Origin: Bursaphelenchus xylophilus | Taxonomy: Eukaryota; Nematoda; Chromadorea; Rhabditida; Aphelenchoididae | Assembly: GCA_904066235.2 (NCBI GenBank) | Contig: CAJFCV020000004.1 | Location: forward strand, 11,718,001-11,782,000 | Direction of reading: 5' to 3' | DNA length: 64,000 nt | Part shown: piece after piece, positions 22,321 through 33,181 of the stretch | How the letters are laid out: the number at the start of each line of letters is the position of its first letter | How positions within the stretch are numbered: position 1 is the first letter of the stretch | Notes under the pieces: generated by a model | The model's database searches: none | What the model saw: only the letters and a program-made list of their open reading frames with translations | Told to the model about the DNA's origin: nothing | Made by a program: the position numbers and the translations under genes

Positions 22321-23240
22321 CCGTCAGCCGCTCGGGTCAAAGGCGAGGGGTAGATTTGCGTGCTCCCCTTCGAACCAAAAAAAGAGCGAGATCCACAAAT
22401 AATTTCGAACAATTAACGGCAAACATCGCTTTTATCTGGAATAATGAAGGAGCAGCGGCTATTTGTTCATTTCTATGACAAACCCCCCGTTCAATATTTA
22501 ATTTCCATCCCTCCCATTGTGTTCGATGAGGGGTGGAATCAGGGGCGCTCTTGTCCCAGGCGGGGGTCGGGACATATTCGATATCAATTTGGTCCGATTT
22601 TGTGAAAGTCTTTTTTTGATGACAATGGAAATTCGATAAGTATAGTTGAGGGAATGGTTGGGAATTTGGGATTGTAAAGACGTTGGATGAGATTTTAACA
22701 GCTATATTTTAACGTTATATTAAACAGCTTTAAATTGAACTGTTTGAAACTTTGTTGGAGTGGTTCTAACAAGCACGAGCTATGTAAATAGTAGTCTCAT
22801 TGGTTGGTTTAGAAAGATCAAAATTAGGGAAATAAAGTCATTTTTTTGCTTATGTGGCTAGCCAAAACTACACTTCGCAAGCTCATCCTCACCAAAACTT
22901 TATTTATAATCTCTTTTGTCCTGATATTCCCTTGGTTGCCTAATCTAACCTCTGAAACGCTTGCTATATACCGTTTTATACGAAACTTTCAAATTTGGGG
23001 TCCCCTTTTTTGTTTGACGTTGCTTCAAAGGCAATTTTAATTGCCTTTAGAAGGACATGGATGACTTAAAGCGACTACAAATAGAGCTTCTGTAACAATG
23101 TGCCACCAAGAAGTATGGCTTAGGCCAGGCAAGCACGCGAGTTCTTGTTTTTCCTCCGAGGATCTCATAAGTCAATGCAAAAAAACTTTCACGTCTTAGC
23201 CCGTGGCCTTTGACTTTCGATCTATGTGTAGTTTTGAATC

Positions 23241-23484
23241 CACAGTGGCGGACCTGATCCATCGGTCAAAAACGTACCATTTTGCATCCGGGAAGTATCA
23301 AAAATGTAGCAAAATACCTCCCTCTCCAAGTGAAGGAACCCCGGTTTCAAAAACGCGTTTGTGAGAGAAGCAATTCAAAACGGAGTGCTTTTAGTTGGAA
23401 AGGGAGGCATTTTGCCATACTTCTTGATACTTCTCGGATGCAAAATGATATGTTTTCTGCCACCGGATCAGGTCGCTCACTGTA
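23241..23484 (+). repeat. Family-3 palindromic MITE, full copy
   Basis: Left CACAGTGGCGGACCTGATCC and right GGATCAGGTCGCTCACTGTA, with GGGAAGTATC / GATACTTCTC mirrored inside. Confidence 0.87.
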
Positions 23485-24222
23485 TGTCGTTCCAGCAAGC
23501 TAGAAGTCTCGTTTGTGTCTAAAAAAATCGGTCTATGCTTGTTCCAAGTTTCATCTAAATCCGAGCACCGCACTTGGCTCACAACCCCTCTAAGTTTGGC
23601 GAAGTTTCAATGAGATTAGGCACACAGATAACACCTACCGCCCACAAAGGTTGAGGTGTTTATCCAGGCGGACTCTCTGACGCTTCCTGTCTAAAAGTTT
23701 GATTAGCGACGCAAGGCAGATTCGAAATTAACCGTTTTAGAATGCGAATGAAACGGTTGGAAATGGAATGCCTTTTCTATCGTGCTACTTGCGTTTACGC
23801 TATTTTTGTTCAACCGATCAGATCGCCAAAGTCTCGTAGACTTTTAAAACTCCGATCGTTCTGAACCATTGTTGTTTTGGACGCAATATCAAACTCATTT
23901 GAATTTTGTGAATTTTGATCACCCCACATGACCTCTTCCCCGTTTTCCCGTCCGTGTTCCGGCTTTCTTTGTCTTCGGGGTGGGGTTTGGAACGGTTTGG
24001 GATGTTTGGGAGTTCATGCTATAGCCAGTGATTCGGTCCTATGATAGAGTTGATTACTTCGATTTTTTTGGATATAACTTTGGATGATCTTAACAAAGGA
24101 GGTATCTCAAACGCGACGCTATTGCATGCGCCCCGGGCATGGGCCACATATGCTGAATGTGTTCACTTTTTTGTCTTAAAAAGTTATAGTCTTGCATTGT
24201 AAAATGAATATATTTAATTAAC

Positions 24223-24600
24223 AGGGAAAGTACTACAAAAGCTCAGATTTTTTTGCTCAGATTTTCTTCAAATTTTGCACACACTTATAGGCCAGATATC
24301 AATTTCGGAAAGTTTTAGCTCATGATTTGCAGGCTCAGCCGAGATATTCATCGATCTTCGCCGCCGAGAGAGTTCGCCAAATGTGGAGAGCAGTCAGAGA
24401 GAAACACTTTTTGGCCATATCTTTGCTAGTTTTGTGTGGAAAAAGTTGATTTTTTCTGTAAACATCACACTCTGCAGTAGTAATAGGCATGAAACTTTTT
24501 ATGCCAAAATTCGCAAAACAGTGTTACATTTTGGCCAACTTTCGGTCCGAAAACCCAGGTCATTTCTGCGAATCGCAAGCTAGAAGTCTCACATACCTTG
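24223..24600 (+). repeat. Family-2 element, left two-thirds
   Basis: The left end ACAGGGAAAGTACTACAAAA and the core (CGCCGAGAGAGTTCGCC, GTGGAGAGCAGTCAGAGAG) are present. Sequence similarity stops near 24600 before the right terminus. Confidence 0.72.
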
Positions 24601-25171
24601 CTGCAAAGCGTTGACCATTTTTCTGCACTTTTAATTTAAAGAGCTTTAGCTGTGACAATTCAATTATTTCTACAAAAAAGACTAACGAAGCTACGGCTGG
24701 AATAAGACCCTTCCCTTGGCTGACTCTCATCCCCTTGCATTGCGGCATTAAAGCGCAATCTAAAATTTTCCAGGCCTAGTTTACTGTCAGAGCGTGTACA
24801 CAGAACTTTGCATAAGAACCCAAGTGCGCCTTAGTTCAAAACTTTCGTCAAAAATATGCAAAATATCGAAAAGCACTTCCGTGAAAGTCTAAGCCAAATT
24901 TATTGCTTCCAGCTTTGTAGTGTTTGCAGAATCGACAGCTCACTTCCTATTATTTGAGGGAATGTCTCCCGGATTTTCTGAGAATTTCGGATTATCGGAA
25001 TTCCATCGGAAAATAAGGCTTCCGAATAAAGAATTAAATATTTATAATAGAAAGCTCAAACCAACTTTAATAGTATACCTTGCAGGTCTCATTGTTAGCT
25101 AAACTTTTCATGTATACAGTACCGTTGTATGGGAAATGACCCCAGATTTCGATAATACTTGGCGTGAAATA

Positions 25172-25215
25172 CCCTATAGAAAACGACGTATAAAAATACG
25201 TCGTTTTCTATAGGG
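25172..25215. repeat. Perfect 20-bp hairpin with a 4-nt loop
   Basis: CCCTATAGAAAACGACGTAT, loop AAAA, then the exact inverted copy. No mismatch in 20 pairs. It is not inside any repeat family I recognise and is not followed by a T run, so I do not call it a terminator. Confidence 0.95.
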
Positions 25216-25488
25216 CTTCTCCTAGAAATTTGACTTTCTTTGACGTCTTCAGGGGGCCCAAGAGAAACGCCAACAAAATTGTTTTTCTCCTATTATTTCT
25301 TCTATTTTTGTATTTACAATATATAATATCATAGTCTCTCCTATAAACAGCATCGACTATCTCATATACATATGCCTTTCTCTGACCGACCTTTCCTGCA
25401 CTTTTGCGTCAAAAAAGATCGACGTAAATATGTGTTATGTCTCCACTACCAATGGAAAGCGGAAGTGAAAAATTTCAACGGTTGATTG

Positions 25489-26143
25489 TAAAGGGGAGGT
25501 TCAATGTGCGACGCTCAAATTTTGATGAAACTTGGAGCAAATTTAGAATAATTTTTTACGCAGATTTTTAGCTCGAACGTTAAAAAAATCGACACTTTTT
25601 ACAAATTTTGGCCCGGAAGTCTCATACCAGTTTCTACCACAGAGGGTAGTATTTCAACAAAAAATTGTTTTTTCACGCGAGGCTATCGCTATGGCCAAAA
25701 AATTCTAACTTTTTCGTTTCCCCTTCTGACCACTCTCCGCATTTCGCGTACTCTCTCGGCCACAGTATATAGTCGTTGAATAACCCGGCTGTCCTGTAAA
25801 GCGCGGGCTAAAATTTTCAGGAATTCATACGCTATACACTTCATGACTGAGGTATATAGGAAATCTAAAGAAAACTTGAGCGTCGCACGTCAAACTGAGG
25901 AGTCCGGTGACCGGAATAGACTCTTCGCTATCGGTTTTTTACACTTTGTCATGATTTCGCAGAGAAAAAGAGAAAAAAGACACGTAAAAACGTACTCTCT
26001 CGCCCCAAAAATTCCCCATTTCTTCCCCCACAAAACGTTTTTTTGCGTCTTTTTTTGGCAAATTGCCAATCCATTCACCGGACTGTTTTAGCTTGTCTGG
26101 ATCCTACTTTTCTCAGTTTGACGTGCGTCGCACTTGGAGTCTC
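25489..26143 (-). repeat. Family-2 element interrupted by a family-4 element
   Basis: Begins AAAGGGGAGGTTCAATGTGC and carries the reversed core (CTGACCACTCTCCGCATTTC). Its right end GAGCGTCGCAC / CACTTGGAGT is split at 25885-26127 by a family-4 copy. Confidence 0.78.
25885..26127 (+). repeat. Family-4 inverted-repeat element, full copy
   Basis: Left CACGTCAAACTGAGGAGTCC (with GGTGACCGG) and right CTCAGTTTGACGTGC mirror each other over about 15 bp. GCGTCGC occurs on both outer sides, a candidate 7-9 bp target duplication. Inserted in a family-2 terminus. Confidence 0.82.
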
Positions 26144-26193
26144 GCAAGTAGAGCATCCAGGTAGATCATCAAGAAGGTCGCAAAGTCACACAG

Positions 26194-26424
26194 TTACACC
26201 TCTAGAAGCTGCATTCTAATTTTTTGGGGTTCAAATGGTCTCACAGACCTTCTTCTTACACACCAGCCCTTGGCGGACTGCCTTTCCGAGCCGTAGGAGC
26301 CAAATAAGCTTTTTTGTAGCCTTCGAACTTTTGCTTTAACTACATCTCTGTCAGAATACATTAATCTCCTCTTTAGTATCTTCCGCAATTGCTCTTCGCT
26401 CCCGAACGGCTTCCGTATTTCCAA
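26194..26424 (-). other. Doubtful 76-codon basic ORF
   Basis: Read on the minus strand, the frame is strongly charged (EEQLRKILKRRL, VVKAKVRRLQKSL) and could form a helix. It lacks an ATG at its first codon (TTG), has no clear acceptor or donor, and lies among repeats. It may be a relic exon or chance. Confidence 0.2.
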
Positions 26425-27013
26425 TATTCCAAAAAAAATAGGCTAGTCTCCGATGCTTGACCTAATACTTCCTACGTCCCATAATCAAGGCCCTCATTTG
26501 GGATTGTTTGCACGGCCCCGGGTTTGGCCCCGTTTCGTGGTCTTGATTCCGCGTTCGCATCATTTCACACGGTTTGGAATTAAAACTCGCTGCCAACGTG
26601 TTTGCCCCATTTCGAGGTGCGGTTAAACGTGAAATTCCCCCCGATAATGGCGCAATAAGTCAATTATTCCACGGCGCTGGAAATTTCGCACGTGTTGAAG
26701 TCGAACGGCACGTCTGGATGAGAATACTAGTCCTAGAAGGTATCGGAGGGACCCGGGTTATCGCCCTTACAAGGATTTTGAAGTGTAGGGCCTGGTTCGC
26801 ATGGATTTCGCATTGTGTTTTAGGAACTGTCACCTTGAACATGTCCTATGACATGAACAAATATTGTAGTGTGGAAAAAAGTAGGAATTTGCCCATGCTT
26901 CAGGAAGTTATTTCACACGGTAAACTGTTGCGATGTTCCGATTTGGCAGAAGAGGCTTGAAATACGTTGATTAGAGGTTTAAAAATATTCAATGCGTCTT
27001 TACAAAATTTTTT

Positions 27014-27145
27014 ATAGGACTATCAGCCTATCGAGAATACAATGAGCATAATGTAGCTGCGCTGCAGCTACACTGCGGCGCCGAAATGAAACGCATTTTG
27101 ACTTTACCACGGCACACTTCATTTTCTTGGAGGCGATTTTCTAAA
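27014..27145 (+). repeat. Family-1 MITE, subtype A, degraded
   Basis: TATCAGCCTATCGAGAATACAATGAGC at the left is a mutated family terminus. The GGCACACTTCATTTTCTTGG segment corresponds to the reversed core. The right terminus is lost. Confidence 0.55.
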
Positions 27146-27216
27146 AACTTTCGGGGCTTTGAGTCCAAAACTTTGTGAAAATTCAACGATTTTTAAGGAT
27201 TATTTTTAGTGAAAGA

Positions 27217-27369
27217 TATCAGTCCGTCGGGAAAATAATGTGGATTTGTCGGGCCTTGGAATCGCCCATTATCACTTTTCTAGCCGCGTCTGGATATTTG
27301 GTGTGCGACTGCGACGAGGCAAAAATTTTAGTTGCGGCAAATCCACATTATTTTCCCGACATACGGATA
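27217..27369 (+). repeat. Family-1 MITE, subtype B
   Basis: TATCAGTCCGTCGGGAAAAT plus GTGGATTTGTCG at the left; CAAATCCACATTATTTTCCC and GACATACGGATA at the right. GCCTTGGAATCGCCCAT is the subtype-B interior. Confidence 0.92.
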
Positions 27370-27813
27370 TCAGCTTTATTTCTACCAAAGAATAGTGCCC
27401 AGGGCAAATTTTTGGTTTTTAACGCATTAACGGGTCTATTTTCTCTTCAAACACTCCTTTCAAACTCCAAAATCCAATGAGCCCTTCTGATTTCCACCAA
27501 AACAGTGCGATAAACTACAATTTCAGGGTTTTTGCGCCAGATTATCTGCAAATTTTACCTCGAATAGATGTGTAGATTCTGTCTTCTAGGTATTTTACCG
27601 CAAAAATGTTATCTGCAACGCATATAACGAGGCCCCAAAATAGCAACTCAAATCTGTTTTTCAATTTTCCCCCGGAGGGAGAGGGAATTTCGAGTCAGTG
27701 TCATTTGGGAGACCGTTAAATTGGGCCGGTTTTAAGCCGCAATTAAAGAAATTACGCAGTTTGGCCCCATTTTCAACAAAGACTCTGGTTTCTGGTCTTG
27801 GCAATGGAATAAC

Positions 27814-27963
27814 CATCAGTCTGTCGGAAAAATAATGAGCACGATGTTGATCGCGTCGCTGAAGTGAAAAGCATTTGGATTTTGCCGCGACACAATTTAT
27901 TGTCTCGGCGGCGCTGCGATTTTTGATGCGACAGTGTGCTCGTTATTTTCCCGACAGACCGAT
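27814..27963 (-). repeat. Family-1 MITE, subtype A, inverted interior
   Basis: Termini CATCAGTCTGTCGGAAAAAT and CGTTATTTTCCCGACAGACC. The interior (CGCTGAAGTGAAAAGCA ... GACACAATTTATT) reads opposite to the copy at 21683. Confidence 0.9.
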
Positions 27964-27989
27964 AGACATGACGCCCAAGGGCACGAAGG

Positions 27990-28473
27990 ACGGAAAGGTC
28001 CGCTGCGGAATGGTCCGCTAAAAAAAGTAAGAGGAGGGCGGGGAGCGGGGAGGTTTTCGATGACGCTGATTTCGAATATCGTATCCATTTTTTCTGAATT
28101 TTACAATTTCGCTTAAGCAGTAGCGTTAATTAGTAATTTTTAAAAAATTTTCTTTAAGTAATGGATTTAGGGGTTTTCAATGACGCTGATTTTGAAGATC
28201 GTATTCATTTGTCTCAATTTTTGCTTTAATCTTCTTCAATTCTTCAAGGTAAATGTTTTAATTGGTAAAAACTTGGTCAAACTTTTATCATCTGGTGAGA
28301 AAACTTCTGACGTTTTTTCGTCTTTACAACAAACATTGACATTACCGATGGAACAAAATTGTGGGAAAGTGGATATAATTTTCAAAATCAGCGCCATCGA
28401 AAACCTCCATTCTCCCCACTCCCCGCCCTCCTCTTTCCTTTTTTAGCGGACCTTTCCGCAGCGGACCTTTCCG
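27990..28473. repeat. Fold-back element with GGAAAGGTCCGCTGCGG ends
   Basis: The left arm (GGAAAGGTCCGCTGCGGAAT, TAAAAAAAG, then GAGGAGGGCGGGGAG and GGTTTTCGATGACGCTGATT) is mirrored at 28370-28473 (AATCAGCGCCATCGAAAACC, CTCCCCGCCCTCCTC, CCGCAGCGGACCTTTCC). A third partial copy of GTTTTCAATGACGCTGATTT lies inside. It abuts a family-1 element. Confidence 0.82.
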
Positions 28474-28966
28474 TACTCAATCGCCCAAGGGGGGTCGAAG
28501 CAAGCTCAAAATGGGCTGGGCCAGACATCGCAGGTGGCGGCCCGCTTGAAAATTTTCAAAGCCCGGCTCTGGTGAACCCTCGGCCCGGCCCCAATTTTTT
28601 TCAAATTTTATAACAAATTTTATTTTTTTTTATTTGCCCGAAGTTGATACGAAATGTGTGTAATGCGCCGTGCTTCATAGCAAATATCCAACAGTCTGAA
28701 TCTGCCACCTTAAATTATCATTTTTTCAAGGACTTCTTCATTCCGATGCAAGGAAATTTCTTTTCTGAAAAGTGGCCGGGCAAAATTTATTTTGCAAAGC
28801 GATAATAGGCGATTCCGAGGCCAGACGAACCAAAATTATGTTCCCTACAGACAGAAATTTTTCATGCCAAAGATCACAAAAAATCGTCGAATTTTCGCCC
28901 AAGCTTTGGACTCAAAGCCCCAAAAAATGTTTTTGCAATATAGCAGCTACTAATCTATGTAGATGT

Positions 28967-29105
28967 ATCAGTCTGTCTGGAAAATAATGTGGATTCTCGC
29001 AGCAATTTTTTTCGGCTCTTTTGGCAATTTTCAGTGATTCATCGCAAGCGGCGATGGGAGATTTCAAGACGCGACAAATCCTCATTATTTTCCCGACAGA
29101 CTGAT
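28967..29105 (+). repeat. Family-1 MITE, subtype B
   Basis: ATCAGTCTGTCTGGAAAATA with ATGTGGATT at the left and ATTATTTTCCCGACAGACTG at the right; interior CGATGGGAGATTTCAAGACG. Confidence 0.88.
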
Positions 29106-29574
29106 ATATGTCTCACCGAGGCACATTTCATTCCAAATTCCATACAATGTGTTATGCCAGCCTTGTTGAACTTTGCTCCGCAGACAACATACCGACGTTT
29201 GACCTCTGGCCGCTGTTCACACACGTGAAATTTACATTTCGCTAAAGTTCATGCACTTTTAGCCGGTTGCAACGCTTTAAAAGGTGTCAAATCCGCGAAG
29301 AAGACTAGCGCAATTCTCGGCCGTATTTACAGAGATTTCTCCTCTTCGGCTTGTTGCACTTTCAAGCGTATTTTTCGTACTCCGCACCTACATAATTTAT
29401 GAATGGCATTTTGTACGCGCGTGGCATTTTACACACGGCCCACATACCGTGTTCTCTGGCTTATTTCGTTTCCAACTTTTGCGCGCTACAGCCGCTGAAA
29501 CTACAATAAAGTTTAGGTGGAGCGGTTACAATTCCTCGGGAAATATTGCGAATCCACCGCTGCAACGGCCGAAA

Positions 29575-32500
29575 ATGCGCAAGGCCTCCGTTTCGGCGCA
29601 ACTCACGGGCTTCGCGCGCAAATTCTCCGCCGCCATCGCGCCGCAGCTCACCAAACTCGATCCCGTCCCGACGCTGTTGCGGCGCAAAAAGTTGTCGATC
29701 AGGATTGGAAGCATGACTCAGGTAAGCGATAAGCTAAATAAGGGGAAATTTCTCGCGGATACTCGCTGAATCTTTCGGGTTGGCCAAGAGAAATTCCAAG
29801 GGAAGTCCTACAGTAGCGGACCTGACCCAGTGTCAAAAAACATACCATTTTTCATCCAGGAAGTATCGAAAATGTGGCAAAATACCTCCATTTCCAAGTG
29901 AAAGACTTCCGATTTCAAAAGCGCTCTTTTTGTGAGGGAAAAGGCGCGCTCTTCAAAAAGGAGTTATTCCACTTGAAGAAGTAAACATTTTTCCACATTT
30001 CTGAGAGTCTTGACTCGGACTTCAAGAGAAACTTGAAGTCCGAGTTTTTTCACTTGGAGAGGGAGATATTTTGCTACATTTCCGATACTTCCCGGAAGCG
30101 AAATGGCACGTTTCTTGCCACTGGATCCGGTCCTCTACCGTACAATTGCGACCACGTCAAACTGAGATAAGCTAAAACAGTCCGGTGAACTGGCAACTTG
30201 CCAAAAAAAAGACGTGAAAAAACGTTTTGTCGGGGAAGAAATGGGGAATTTTTGGGGCGAGAGAGTACGTTTTTGCGCGCCTTTTCTCTGTCTTCTCTGC
30301 TAATCCAGGCGAAGTGTAAAACACCGATAGCGAAGGGTCACCGGACTCCTCAGTTTGACGTGCGATGCTCAAATCTTCATGAGGATTGGTAAAAATTTCA
30401 TATAAAACGTGTGACTTTTTTTACTAATTCTGGCATGAAAAGTTACCGCCTATTTCTACCGAATAGTTTTGTGTGGCAATGTAAAGTTATCAACAATAAG
30501 AAGGGCTCGGCAAAATTTTGTCCCCTGGTTTTAAAACGTATACAGTGGGGGACCTAATCCCGTGGCAAAAAACGTACCATTTTGCAGCCAGGAAGTATCA
30601 AAAATGTGGCAAAACACCTCTCTCTCCAAGTGCAAAAACTCAGGTTTCAAAAGCGCGCCCGCTCTTTGAGTGAGGAAAAAGGCCGCGCCCTTCAAAACAA
30701 AGTTTTTCACTTGGAGAGGGAAACATTTTGCCACATTTTTGATACCTCCCGGATGCAAAATGGAACGCTTTTTTGCCACTGAACCAGGTGGCAAAGACCC
30801 ACTGTATGAGTTTTTTTTCGAGCTTGGTAGGCACTCAGGACAAACATATAAGCCATTTTCAGGCTCAATTTTTACATTCTTTCAGTTTAGCTGGCATTAC
30901 TAATAAAACAAGAGTCTTTTAAAGTTTCAACCATCCCCATAAGGTCAAATGACAAAACCGATGTTTTTTTGTAAACATTACATTACTTTAGCCTTGTGAC
31001 AAAAAGATTCATAGATCACTGTTGTCACCATCTTCTAGAGGGTTCGTTTGTTTACTCTTGGATACGTAAAACAGAGAGCGCTATTTACCGAGGTTTTGGA
31101 ACGAACTTCTCATTAGATGACGTTTTTTTTGCTTGCTATTGTTTTGAAAAAGAGCTTTGAATAAAGAAAATTTGCGTAGGCCACAAAAATCTTTAAAAAA
31201 ATTTAAATTTATAGCCTTTAGCAGTTTCTACAAGGTCTACAAGAACGGGGTTACCCTCAAATTTTATCATCGAAATATCCTATTTTTCCAAAATCATATT
31301 TTTAGCTGCAAACCGCGTTGAAACAGTTCGTTCTCCACAACTCCGCGAACTTTGATCCCGTCGAGTTCGAGATTTACGATGACCAAATTCAACAGGTCGT
31401 CATGACCGCCCAATTCTACGCCGAAGAGCTGATCGTTTTCGAGGGCACGCGCCGCGTTCTGAGCGTGGTGCTCGCCGAATGCGATCCGGATGCGGACAAC
31501 TTTACGCTCGCCAAAATCCGACATCCCATCTCAGGTAAAACCACCTCAATTCTTCCGGAAACCATGAATTTCCTCGGGAAAATCAAGTTTTTTTTTGCTG
31601 ATTTTAGGAATAAAAGTCTATGAAATGGTCTCGGTTCCAAATCGAAGTCACCAATATTACATCACGAATTGCATGGACGAAACGGCGAAGTGCGAGTTCC
31701 AGGTGCACTCCAATTTCTGGCGCAAACTCTTATCGACGTGTGGGTTCACGTTCGTCTCGGATTACTGGACCGTGGAGCAGGACGGGATTCCTGTTGGATT
31801 TGTAAGTGGTGTGGATGTCGCGACACATGTCGCTTTGGTCATGGGTACCCCAGTCTACTTTTTTGACATTTATGGTTATCTTTCTCCTCTATGAATCCTT
31901 GAGCATCTATCCTATCATACATACAGCCGAGATAATCACCGTACCTTTGTTTGTTTATGCGCGAGAACGCGTAGCATTGAAAAAGCAGGAAATTTCAAGC
32001 GAAAAAGCGAATTCTTAAAGAAGTTTTCCTCTTTTGACGGACAAAAATTTTGATATTTTTTATTATGAATCTCTCGGGAAGGTAGTGGCGGGTCGTAGCA
32101 GCAAAATGTTTCGTCTCGTCGAAAAAAAGGGTGTACTTGAGCACCAAAGGTAAAAGTTCCTTATTTTGGCCACAACTTATAACTTTGCGGAAACTGGTCG
32201 GAATTAGCCCAAATTTAGCGTGCACGCTCAATTCATCGTTGTCAATGCCCGAACAGTGGATTTAGTTAGTGAGGTACCTTCTTTTTTACGTACCATCTTA
32301 CCCTTTAAAACGGCTGCAGCCTGTGATTTTACACTTTATACGATGAAACATGTCCGGAACTAAACTTATTGCCTCCGTACGGAACTAAATGAGTCGTCAC
32401 AGCCTTCTTGGGTACCCTTAAAACTACAGAACTATTACAGTAATTCAGTGCCAGCTAGGTCGAAGCGTTTTTTCCTAACTTTAGTGTCCAAGCTTGGGCG

Positions 32501-33181
32501 CAGTTCGCGGAGTACCTTTGTTGTGGCCAAAATAAGGAACTTTTTCCGCACCAAATTTCCAGCTGCGCCTAGCCGTCGCAAAGCGATGATGAGCGATTCT
32601 AACGCGCGTCGACCCGCCATTATTTTCCCGACAGACCGACAGAACATCCGTTCAGAAATAACCGAGATTTTTTTGTTAGAAGCTTGATCATAAGTCATCA
32701 CTTTTACGCAAAAATTCCAGCCTAAAATATATCTTCTGTAGATTGGTATATTCCCATAAAAATCAAAATTTTGCACCAGAAGTTGGCAGATTAATGGTCA
32801 AAAAGGGGCTTTTCAATCTGTCGGGAAAATAATGAGCACCCTGTCGCACCAAAAAATTGCATCGCCGCGGAGAAAATGAATTGTGTCGCGGCAAAATCAA
32901 ATTTCTTTTCACTTCAGCGACGCGATCGGCGCAGCGGTATTATCCTTATTATTTTCCCGACAGACTGATACCTATATATTCCATTAACAATCTACCTGTT
33001 TCAGGTAACCCCCGGCGGCACGATAGTCGGCGAAAACGAGATCAAGGTGGAGTGGTGCGACGAGGCGGACATGGAGCTGCGGACTCTGATACTATGCATC
33101 GGACTAGTCCAAACAATACGCGAGGCCTTCCCCAGTCTTCTACATATCCTCCAGGAATACCGAATAAAACAAAACAGTTAA
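29575..33181 (+). CDS. Unrecognised 248-residue protein, possible tubby-C-terminal-like fold
   Basis: Exons 29575-29721, 31306-31534, 31608-31801 and 33005-33181 (TAA) keep phase. I chose the ATG at 29575; the frame stays open upstream to 29284, so the N-terminus is uncertain. The first exon is basic (RKASVSAQLTGFARKF; LLRRKKLSIRIGS). The rest alternates strand-like segments (DPVEFEIYDDQI; KVYEMVSVPNRSHQYYITN; KCEFQVHSNFWRKLL; FVSDYWTVEQDGIPVGFV) and ends in a hydrophobic helix (MELRTLILCIGLVQTIREAF). That order of strands plus a C-terminal helix is reminiscent of the scramblase/LURP-one/tubby-like superfamily, but no signature motif is certain. Introns 1 and 3 hold five repeats. I do not assign a function. 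Exon structure confidence is good, family confidence low. Confidence 0.7.
29809..30142 (+). repeat. Family-3 palindromic MITE with an inserted perfect hairpin
   Basis: Ends TACAGTAGCGGACCTGACCC and GGATCCGGTCCTCTACCGTA. It is longer than its relatives because the right arm contains an extra hairpin (stem CTCGGACTTCAAG, about 30012-30045). It lies in intron 1 of the 29575 gene. Confidence 0.87.
30153..30366 (-). repeat. Family-4 inverted-repeat element, full copy
   Basis: CCACGTCAAACTGAGATAAG and CTCCTCAGTTTGACGTGC are inverted ends. The interior matches 25885-26127 in reverse (GGAAGAAATGGGGAATTTTT, GGGGCGAGAGAGTACG). The right flank GCTCAAATCTTCATGAGGAT looks like family-2 sequence. Confidence 0.82.
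30503..30537 (+). repeat. Solo end of the fold-back family at 33849-35125
   Basis: AAGGGCTCGGCAAAATTTTG and TCCCCTGGTTTT match the outer end of that element's left arm, immediately before a family-3 copy. Only this short terminus is present. Confidence 0.6.
30541..30806 (+). repeat. Family-3 palindromic MITE, full copy
   Basis: TACAGTGGGGGACCTAATCC at the left; AGACCCACTGTA at the right after a small drift (GAACCAGGTGGCAA). Arms show GTACCATTTTGCA and TGCAAAATGGAAC. Confidence 0.87.
32062..32638. repeat. Composite family-1 subtype-B element enlarged by an inner insertion
   Basis: Outer ends TCGGGAAGGTAGTGGCGGGTCG and CGACCCGCCATTATTTTCCC mirror each other. A second mirrored pair lies inside (AAGTTCCTTATTTTGGCCAC near 32153 and GTGGCCAAAATAAGGAAC near 32523). 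The 577-bp length is about four times that of a normal copy. It lies in intron 3 of the 29575 gene. Confidence 0.75.
32813..32969 (+). repeat. Family-1 MITE, subtype A
   Basis: Left CAATCTGTCGGGAAAATAAT with GAGCACCCTGTCG; right TTATTTTCCCGACAGACTGA. Interior GAATTGTGTCGCGGCAAAAT. In intron 3 of the 29575 gene. Confidence 0.9.

Larger units (their letters stand above)
17733..29574. other. 11.8-kb region between RasGEF and the next gene
   Basis: Mostly families 1-5 and an inverted-repeat element, listed separately. The 5' exon(s) and promoter of the RasGEF gene should lie here but I could not identify them. Single-copy-looking stretches include 19000-19900, 20200-20950, 22400-22850, 23600-24100 and 26450-26980. 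Two minus-strand ORFs (19564-19815 and 26194-26424) have protein-like composition and are listed as doubtful. Confidence 0.5.
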
